Both the position numbers and the translations under genes were made by a program. The notes below the pieces were generated by a model. That model had not been told where the DNA came from. It saw only the letters and a program-made list of their open reading frames with translations, and did no database searches. This document shows, one piece after another, positions 7,875-13,701 of a DNA stretch of 47,111 bases (within the stretch, counting starts at the first letter, position 1; each line of letters begins with the position of its first letter). Source of the DNA: an uncultured Collinsella sp. GTDB lineage: Bacteria > Actinomycetota > Coriobacteriia > Coriobacteriales > Coriobacteriaceae. The stretch spans positions 1 through 47,111 of the forward strand of contig CABRYP010000016.1 in the NCBI GenBank assembly GCA_902475245.1, read 5' to 3'.

Positions 7875-7976
7875 CGGCTTTCCCAAGCACCGCACCTTGC
7901 CGTTCAAACCGTCGCTCGCGTACCAAAGTACGCGTCGCTCCTCTTTCACGGCAATCTGCGGCACTCGGAAAACCCG
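7875..7976. repeat. 102-base imperfect palindrome directly after guaB
   Basis: Two 49-base arms (7875-7923 and 7928-7976) around a 4-base loop align without gaps as reverse complements at 32 of 49 positions, with a closing block GCGTAC/GTACGC and inner blocks such as TTGCCGT/ACGGCAA. A second small hairpin, CCCG-a-CCAT with ATGG-g-CGGG, occupies 7973-7992. Gapless pairing over 49 bases indicates a real RNA or DNA hairpin. It may protect or end the guaB transcript, or be a decayed palindromic element. Confidence 0.7.
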
Positions 7977-8032
7977 ACCATACATGGGCGGGTAACATTT
8001 AACGGTTGATTCACAACCACGTTATTTAGATA

Positions 8033-8067
8033 AAGCGAGATGCCTGCAAGTTGCAGGCATCTCGCTT
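8033..8067. terminator. Perfect 17-bp hairpin in the guaB-leuS gap
   Basis: Bases 8033-8049 are the exact reverse complement of 8051-8067, with one base between, so about 14-15 pairs can form around a small loop. It is followed by gtcgtattt on the plus strand and, on the minus strand, by tttatcta. It may be a bidirectional terminator isolating leuS from the region upstream. Confidence 0.55.
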
Positions 8068-8075
8068 GTCGTATT

Positions 8076-8084
8076 TGCTATCAT
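8076..8084 (+). promoter_or_regulatory. Possible extended -10 promoter for leuS
   Basis: TGCTATCAT fits the extended -10 form TGnTATAAT at seven of eight defined positions. No good -35 is present 17 bases upstream, which extended -10 promoters can tolerate. Transcription would begin near 8091, putting the whole inverted repeat at 8102-8220 in the leuS leader. Confidence 0.4.
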
Positions 8085-8101
8085 CAGTCAAGTTAACCTT
8101 A

Positions 8102-8220
8102 GGGTCGGGCGGCTTGGCTTTGTTCGCTACAAGTTCCGCACGCAAAGAAGAGCACTTAATGTGCTCTTCGTCTTGCGCAGGACTGTCCGCAGTAGCGAAC
8201 AAAGCCAAGCCGCCCGACCC
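8102..8220 (+). repeat. 119-base nested inverted repeat in the leuS leader
   Basis: Arms of 29 bases (8102-8130 and 8192-8220) are perfectly complementary. Inside, a second stem GAAGAGCAC (8147-8155) with 8161-8169 closes a 5-base loop, and the intervening bases pair partly, so the entire segment can fold into one long hairpin. It ends 23 bases before the leuS start; the ribosome site AAAGGAG (8232-8238) lies outside. I see no T-box core (AGGGTGGNACCGCG) and no convincing leader peptide. It is either a leader regulatory structure or a palindromic element. Confidence 0.85.
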
Positions 8221-8243
8221 CAGCTAAGATTAAAGGAGCTGAT

Positions 8244-10820
8244 ATGTGCGATTGCACAGATCATAAGGACGAGATCCCTGCCTACGACGCGCAGGCCATT
8301 GAGTCCAGGTGGATGAAGGCCTGGGAGGACTCCAACCTCTTTGCCGTCGACACCGACGACAGCAAGCCCAAGAAGTATGTGCTCGAGATGTTCCCGTATC
8401 CGTCGGGCGACCTGCACATGGGCCACGCGCGCAACTACACCATCGGCGATGCCATGGCCCGTCAGGCCCGCATGCGCGGCTACGACGTGCTGCATCCCAT
8501 CGGCTTTGACGCCTTTGGCCTGCCTGCCGAGAACGCCGCCATCAAGCACAATACGCAGGCTGCAGCTTGGACGTACAAGAACATGGACCAGGCGCTCGCC
8601 ACGATGAAGCGCATGGGCTTCTCCTACGATCTGGATCGCATGGTCAAGACCTGCAGCCCCGACTACTACCGCTGGGGTCAGTGGATCTTTGAGAAGCTGT
8701 GGGAAAAGGGCCTGGTCTACCGCAAGAAGAACCCGGTCAACTGGTGCCCCACCTGCAAGACCGTTCTGGCCAACGAGCAGGTCACCGAGGGCAAGTGCTG
8801 GCGCTGCGGCACCGAGCCCGAGAAGCGCGACCTTGAGCAGTGGTATTTCAAGATCACCGAGTACTCCCAGGAGCTGCTCGACGACCTGGAGAAGCTCCCC
8901 GGCTGGCCCGAGCGCGTCAAGCAGATGCAGGCCAACTGGATCGGCCGCTCAGAGGGCGCCGAGGTCGACTTTACCCTGTGCGACCAGGATGGCGAGCCCA
9001 TCGAGGGCGACGAGGGTAAGATCACCGTCTTCACCACGCGTGCTGACACCCTGTTTGGCGTGTCCTTCTTTGTTCTGGCCCCCGAGTACGCTCGTCTGCA
9101 CGAGCTCGTCGAGGGCACGGAGTACGAGGAGGCCGTCACCAAGATCGTCGAGGACTCCAAGCATATCTCTGCCGTCGAGCGTGCCCAGGGCACCCTCGAG
9201 AAGCACGGTGCCTTTACCGGCCGCTACGTGGTGAATCCCGTCAACGGCGAGAAGGTCCCCGTGTGGGTTGCCGACTACGTCGTTGCCGACTACGGTACCG
9301 GCGCTGTCATGGCCGTTCCCTGCGGTGACCAGCGCGACTTTGAGTTCGCCCGCAAGTACGACCTGCCGATCGTGCCGATCATCCTGGACGACGACGACCG
9401 CGCTGCCGTCGAGGCCAGCGGTGAGACCATTGATACCTTCCATGCCGAGACCGTCGACTGGGATTGCGCCCACGCTGCCGAGGGTACGCTGGTCCAGTCC
9501 GGCAAGTACACCGGCATGCGCGGCGGTAAGCACTCCGAGGGCGAGGCTGCCATCGTGGCCGACCTCGAGGCCATGGGCTGCGGTCGTCGCAAGGTCGAGT
9601 TCCGCCTGCGCGACTGGCTCATCAGCCGTCAGCGCTATTGGGGCAACCCCATCCCGGCCATCCACTGCGAGCACTGCGGCATCGTGCCCGTGCCCGAAGA
9701 TCAGCTGCCGGTGACGTTGCCCGAGAACCTTGACCTGGGCGCCGGCGAGACCCTTGCCGAGTGCAAGGACTTCTACGAGACCACCTGCCCGGTCTGCGGC
9801 CGCCCGGCCAAGCGCGAGACCGATACCATGGACACCTTCACCTGCTCCAGCTGGTATTACCTGCGCTATACCGATCCGCACAACACTGAGCTTCCCTTCT
9901 CCCGCGAGGCGGCCGACCGTTGGATGCCCGTCGATAACTACATCGGTGGCATCGAACACGCTATTCTGCACCTGCTCTACAGCCGCTTCTTCACCAAGGC
10001 GCTGCGCGACCTGGGCCTGCTGAGCGTGGACGAGCCCTTCACCAACCTGCTGTGCCAGGGCATGGTCAAGGACGAGAACGGCGACACCATGTCCAAGTCC
10101 AAGGGCAACGTCGTGCCCCCGAGCTCGGTCATCGAGCCCTACGGCGCCGACACCATGCGTCTGGCGATCCTGTTTATCGCCCCGCCCGAGAAGGACTTCG
10201 ACTGGGATCCCAAGGCCGTCGAGGGCGCCAACCGCTTCATCAAGCGCGCCTGGCGTATCGTGTGGCAGCTCGTCCAGTCGGGTGACGCCAACGTGGCCTT
10301 CGACAAGTCCGTGCTCGACGAGACCGCGATGAAGCTCTACCGCGAGCGTCACCGCACCATCGCCAAGTGCACCGAGGACTTCGATCGCGGCCAGTTCAAC
10401 ACCGCGATCTCGGCCGTCATGGAGCTCGTCAATGCGGCGAGCGCCTACCTCAACGCCACCGAGGGTGCTGACCGCGACAAGGCCCTGTGCTACGGCGTGG
10501 CCAAGGACATCGTGAGCGTCCTTGCCCCCATCTGCCCGTTCTGGGCCGACGAGCTGTGGCACGAGGCGCTCGGCTGCGAGGGCAACGCCTACACCGCCGC
10601 CTGGCCCGAGTTCGATCTGGCCGAGTCCATCGAGGATACGGTGCAGATCGTCGTCCAGGTGCTCGGCAAGGTCCGCGGCCGCATCGACGTGCCCCGCGAT
10701 GCTTCCAATGAGGAAATGCAGACTGCCGCCGAGGCCGCCGTCGCCAAGTGGCTCGAGGGCAAGACGGTCGTCAAGGCCATCTGCGTGCCTGGCAAGCTGG
10801 TCAACCTGGTGGTCAAGTAA
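8244..10820 (+). CDS. leuS: Leucyl-tRNA synthetase
   Basis: Class I aminoacyl-tRNA synthetase that charges tRNA-Leu with leucine in the cytoplasm. The 858-residue length is normal for a bacterial enzyme. The HIGH motif is HMGH at residues 58-61, within PYPSGDLHMGHARNY, and the KMSKS motif is MSKSK at 616-620. Cysteine pairs of the zinc-insertion type are visible (CPTC, CWRCG; later CEHCG, CPVCG). The large CP1 editing domain lies between, and an anticodon-binding and C-terminal domain end the protein. ATG at 8244 is well placed behind AAAGGAG. It is transcribed alone, preceded by a long hairpin leader and followed by a bidirectional terminator. Confidence 0.97.
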   Translation: MCDCTDHKDEIPAYDAQAIESRWMKAWEDSNLFAVDTDDSKPKKYVLEMFPYPSGDLHMGHARNYTIGDAMARQARMRGYDVLHPIGFDAFGLPAENAAIKHNTQAAAWTYKNMDQALATMKRMGFSYDLDRMVKTCSPDYYRWGQWIFEKLWEKGLVYRKKNPVNWCPTCKTVLANEQVTEGKCWRCGTEPEKRDLEQWYFKITEYSQELLDDLEKLPGWPERVKQMQANWIGRSEGAEVDFTLCDQDGEPIEGDEGKITVFTTRADTLFGVSFFVLAPEYARLHELVEGTEYEEAVTKIVEDSKHISAVERAQGTLEKHGAFTGRYVVNPVNGEKVPVWVADYVVADYGTGAVMAVPCGDQRDFEFARKYDLPIVPIILDDDDRAAVEASGETIDTFHAETVDWDCAHAAEGTLVQSGKYTGMRGGKHSEGEAAIVADLEAMGCGRRKVEFRLRDWLISRQRYWGNPIPAIHCEHCGIVPVPEDQLPVTLPENLDLGAGETLAECKDFYETTCPVCGRPAKRETDTMDTFTCSSWYYLRYTDPHNTELPFSREAADRWMPVDNYIGGIEHAILHLLYSRFFTKALRDLGLLSVDEPFTNLLCQGMVKDENGDTMSKSKGNVVPPSSVIEPYGADTMRLAILFIAPPEKDFDWDPKAVEGANRFIKRAWRIVWQLVQSGDANVAFDKSVLDETAMKLYRERHRTIAKCTEDFDRGQFNTAISAVMELVNAASAYLNATEGADRDKALCYGVAKDIVSVLAPICPFWADELWHEALGCEGNAYTAAWPEFDLAESIEDTVQIVVQVLGKVRGRIDVPRDASNEEMQTAAEAAVAKWLEGKTVVKAICVPGKLVNLVVK

Positions 10821-10850
10821 GCACTGCGAGCATAACTGACGCATAAAAGA

Positions 10851-10884
10851 CGAGGGGCGATCCGATGGGGTCGTCCCTCGTTTT
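10851..10884. terminator. Bidirectional terminator between leuS and the lipoprotein gene
   Basis: CGAGGGGCGATCC (10851-10863) pairs with GGGTCGTCCCTCG (10868-10880), including wobbles, with tttt on the right and an A-rich stretch on the left. This fits termination of leuS and of the convergent gene on the other strand. Confidence 0.7.
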
Positions 10885-10924
10885 GCGTTGTATGCCCCGC
10901 TTGGCTTGTGCCGAGCGTCACCCG

Positions 10925-11497
10925 CTACGGAATGTGCACCAGGTCCCTAAAGTAGACGTTGCCCGTCTGCTCTTCGAACATCCAGATGTTGAGGTAGATG
11001 TCGTTGAGGTCGTTGTTCACGTCAAAGTCCGGATCGTCGAAGGTGCCTACAAAGGTGAGCATCGCGGTCGCTTCTTCGCCTGCGGCGACGGGCTGGCGCA
11101 TGCGCACGTCGCGGACGACACCGTTGACGTAGGCATAAGCATCAACATCGCCAAACATCATGTCGGCATCGGTGTTGTTTGTCACCGCAAAGACCAACAC
11201 GGCGTCGCCGTAGCCATCCGTGTCCTTGCCCACGCAGGTAACATGGACGTTCTCGTCTGCCTCAAGGTCGATGGGGAACTGTTCTTGAGGGTCGGGACCT
11301 AAGCCCTGGGGGTCGACTACATCTTCGTCTATTTTGTCGAAGCGCTCCGATGGCGTCGTTTTCTCGATGGCTTTGGTGCTGCCGAGATCCGGCCTGCATG
11401 GTCCGGTTTTACCATCGACGTTGCTGCAGCCCGCCAGAGCGAACGAGCAGGCGGCGACGACGAGCGCGGTCGCGCAGAGGGTGCCTGGGCGTTTCAT
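10925..11497 (-). CDS. Putative lipoprotein of unknown function
   Basis: A 190-residue protein with a type II signal peptide: MKRPGTLC, a hydrophobic run and the lipobox LAGC, so processing at Cys23 would anchor it to the outer face of the membrane. The mature part begins with a disordered acidic linker (about residues 25-80) and ends in a compact domain with the segment VTNNTDADMMFGDVDAYAYV and a later GEEATAMLTFVGTF, reminiscent of DUF4352/DUF5067-type beta-sandwich lipoproteins that carry a conserved V-x-N-N-T pattern; that match is tentative. AAGGAGA precedes the ATG. It is monocistronic and convergent with leuS. Confidence 0.8.
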   Translation of the reverse strand: MKRPGTLCATALVVAACSFALAGCSNVDGKTGPCRPDLGSTKAIEKTTPSERFDKIDEDVVDPQGLGPDPQEQFPIDLEADENVHVTCVGKDTDGYGDAVLVFAVTNNTDADMMFGDVDAYAYVNGVVRDVRMRQPVAAGEEATAMLTFVGTFDDPDFDVNNDLNDIYLNIWMFEEQTGNVYFRDLVHIP

Positions 11498-11759
11498 GGT
11501 GTCTCCTTGCCGTAGAGGATCCGGAAGGTTGTGCGGTCTATGCGTGAATACGGCTTATCTGTTCCAGAATGTCCCTTACGAGCAGTCTGGCCGATGCGCG
11601 TCCAGGGATGGAATGCCCATAGGGCCCGATTCGGTCGGCGCGCTGGGACGCATGGCCCGTTTTGGGGCTTTTGGGGAGCACCGCACAGGAGTCCTCGCCT
11701 AATTGCCCTATTCTTGTGGAGAAGCTGTGGGCGCGCTGACCTGCGAATTTCTTTGACGC

Positions 11760-11788
11760 TTGCACGTTTTCGCAGGTATTGGTATAGT
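11760..11788 (+). promoter_or_regulatory. Promoter of the rimP-nusA-infB operon
   Basis: TTGCAC (11760-11765), a 17-base spacer and TATAGT (11783-11788) place the start of transcription near 11795. The rest of the 369-base gap from 11498 is on the far side of this promoter; apart from the divergent lipoprotein gene's promoter, which must lie within it, I see no further feature there. Confidence 0.6.
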
Positions 11789-11816
11789 TTGCTTGCAAAT
11801 GAAGTAGTAATTGAAA

Positions 11817-11846
11817 GAAGTGGGGTTTCGACCCCGCTTCTTTTTT
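11817..11846 (+). terminator. Intrinsic terminator (attenuator) in the rimP-nusA leader
   Basis: GAAGTGGGGT (11817-11826) and ACCCCGCTTC (11831-11840) form a 10-bp stem with a TTCG loop, followed at once by six T. It lies between the promoter and rimP. No plus-strand gene upstream would need it, so it probably acts as an attenuator in the operon's own leader, about 20 bases after the predicted start point. Confidence 0.78.
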
Positions 11847-11866
11847 GTATGGATGGAGGTGCCGCA

Positions 11867-12361
11867 ATGGTTAAGACCAAGACCGAGCAGGCGATCATCG
11901 ACGCGCTCGAGGCCGTCGCTCCCCAGCACGATGTCGATATTGTCGACGTTGAGCTCGTGGGCGCCACCAAGGCCCCCTGCGTGCGTGTGCGTATCGAGGG
12001 TGCCGAGGGTCAGAGCCTGTCGCTCAACGACGTCACGACCAATACCAAGTGGGTCGGCGACGTGATCGAGGAGCTCGACCCTATTTCTTCGAGCTACACG
12101 CTCGAGGTGTCGAGCCCGGGTATGGCGCGCCCGCTGCGCCGCCCGCGCGACTTTGCCCGCTTTGTGGGTGAGGACTGCGAGCTCACCTCCACCGCCACCG
12201 AGGGCCGTCGCAAGTACTCCGGCAAGATTGCCGCCGCGACCGAGACGAACGTGACCCTCGAGCTCGAGGACGGCGAGTCCGTCACCCTCGATTTCTCTGA
12301 TGTTAAAAAGTGTAAGTTGAAGCCCACCTACGACTTCAAGCCCGCGAAGGAAGGAAACTAA
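11867..12361 (+). CDS. rimP: Ribosome maturation factor RimP
   Basis: Needed for late assembly of the 30S ribosomal subunit. The 164-residue product shows the RimP pattern: an N-terminal alpha/beta domain with VDIVDVELVGATKAPCVRV, then SYTLEVSSPGMARPLR, and a C-terminal SH3-like barrel with VTLELEDGESVTLDFSDVKK. ATG at 11867 follows GGAGG with a seven-base gap; upstream in-frame codons lack a ribosome site and read through the terminator hairpin. It is the first gene of the operon, two bases from nusA's start, the standard order in bacteria. Confidence 0.93.
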   Translation: MVKTKTEQAIIDALEAVAPQHDVDIVDVELVGATKAPCVRVRIEGAEGQSLSLNDVTTNTKWVGDVIEELDPISSSYTLEVSSPGMARPLRRPRDFARFVGEDCELTSTATEGRRKYSGKIAAATETNVTLELEDGESVTLDFSDVKKCKLKPTYDFKPAKEGN

Positions 12362-12362
12362 C

Positions 12363-13610
12363 ATGGCAGCATCCGACATGATGTCCGCCCTGATGGAGCT
12401 TTGCCAGGAGAGGCACATCGACCAGCTCTACCTGATCGACCGCCTGGAGCAGTCGCTCGCCAAGAGCTATGCCGAGATCTTGCATCTTGAGTGGGGCGCC
12501 AAGGTGACCATCGACCGCACCACCGGTAAGATTTACGTTTACCGCTTGGAGCCGATCGACGATTCCATGGACGAGGAGGGCAACTTCACCGAGTTCGAGG
12601 AAATCGACGTCACCCCCAAGAACACGAGCCGCATCGCCGCCCAGCACGCCAAGGCCGAGATCAACGCCATCGTGCGCAACTCCGCCCGCGAGCAGATCTA
12701 CGAGGAGTTCTCCGGCCGTATCGGTGACCTCATCAGCGGTACCGTGCTGCAGTCCACGCCCGACTTCACGATCGTCAAGATCCGCGATGGCGTTGAGGCC
12801 GAGCTGCCGCATTTTGACCAGCGCCGTTACGAGAACGAGCGCAACGAGCGCCCGATGGGCGAGCGCTATCTGCACAACCAGCACATCAAGGCCGTGATCA
12901 TCGACGTCCGCGATCCCAACTCCAACCTGCAGCCGGTTCGCGGCGAGCACAGCCGTCCGCCGATCGTCATCTCCCGAACCCACCCCGAGCTCATGCGTCG
13001 TCTGTTTGAGCAGGAGGTGCCCGAGATCTATGAGGGCACCGTCCAGATCAAGTCGATCGCCCGCGAGCCCGGCCAGCGCTCCAAGGTCGCCGTCCACTCG
13101 CTCGACGACCGCCTGGATCCCGTAGGCGCCTGCGTCGGCCCCAAGGGCAGCCGCGTTCGCGCCGTCGTGGGCGAGCTCCGCGGCGAGCGCGTCGACGTCA
13201 TCCTGTGGGATGCCGATCCGGCCGTCTACGTCGCCAACGCCCTGTCGCCCGCCAAGGTCACCCGCGTCCTCATCGACGAGGAGAAGGCCTACGCCGGCGT
13301 CATCGTGCCCGACGACCAGCTTTCGCTCGCCATCGGCAAGGAGGGCCAGAACGCCCGCCTCGCCGCTCGCCTGACCGGCTGGCACATCGACATCAAGTCC
13401 GAGACCCTTGCCGCCGACATCCTCAAGAACGTTCCCGTTCACGAGGAGCCCGCCGCCGACCTGATCGGTGACGAGGAGGACGACGACGTCCGTCGCTGCG
13501 AGTACGTGTCCGAGGACGGCATCCAGTGCCGTAACCAGGCCCGTCCCGGCTCCCGTTTCTGCGGTGTCCACGACACCGACGCCTTCGATGATGCGGAGGA
13601 CCTGATCTAG
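12363..13610 (+). CDS. nusA: Transcription termination/antitermination factor NusA with an extra Cys/His tail
   Basis: Binds RNA polymerase and nascent RNA and modulates pausing, termination and antitermination. In order: the N-terminal polymerase-binding domain (1-115), an S1 domain (about 120-200) and two KH domains with VGPKGSRVRAVV and IGKEGQNARLAA. After the KH2 domain (about 350) most actinobacterial NusA proteins stop; here a further acidic linker leads to a cysteine/histidine motif, C379-x9-C389-x10-C400-x2-H403, in RCEYVSEDGIQC and GSRFCGVH, which looks like a short zinc-binding knuckle. SD AAGGAAA overlaps the end of rimP. The ylxR gene usually found next is missing. Confidence 0.95.
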   Translation: MAASDMMSALMELCQERHIDQLYLIDRLEQSLAKSYAEILHLEWGAKVTIDRTTGKIYVYRLEPIDDSMDEEGNFTEFEEIDVTPKNTSRIAAQHAKAEINAIVRNSAREQIYEEFSGRIGDLISGTVLQSTPDFTIVKIRDGVEAELPHFDQRRYENERNERPMGERYLHNQHIKAVIIDVRDPNSNLQPVRGEHSRPPIVISRTHPELMRRLFEQEVPEIYEGTVQIKSIAREPGQRSKVAVHSLDDRLDPVGACVGPKGSRVRAVVGELRGERVDVILWDADPAVYVANALSPAKVTRVLIDEEKAYAGVIVPDDQLSLAIGKEGQNARLAARLTGWHIDIKSETLAADILKNVPVHEEPAADLIGDEEDDDVRRCEYVSEDGIQCRNQARPGSRFCGVHDTDAFDDAEDLI

Positions 13611-13701
13611 CGCGCGGTCGCGCCGGACAGGTCCCGGCGCATCTCCCACGCTCGTTCAGTCTCTAGGCACCCAAGGTGCCAGAAAGGGTAGGTGAAGTCA
13701 T

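Noticed and set aside
8026..8208. 60-residue minus-strand ORF in the guaB-leuS gap
   Set aside because: It lies entirely within hairpin arms and shows no recognisable protein pattern or ribosome site.
8091..8243. T-box riboswitch before leuS
   Set aside because: The conserved antiterminator core AGGGTGGNACCGCG and a leucine specifier loop were not found, and there is no T-run terminator close to leuS; only an unrelated AGGGTCGGGCGG is present.
8949..10844. 631-codon open frame on the minus strand across leuS
   Set aside because: It is a shadow of the strong third-position GC bias of leuS. The translation is low-complexity (Gly/Leu/Asp/His/Val-rich), has no domain, and no ribosome site; leuS has complete motifs.
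12336..13649. 437-codon minus-strand frame opposite nusA
   Set aside because: Same shadow effect, with repetitive Gly/Leu/Val/Asp composition; nusA with its S1 and KH domains is the real gene.
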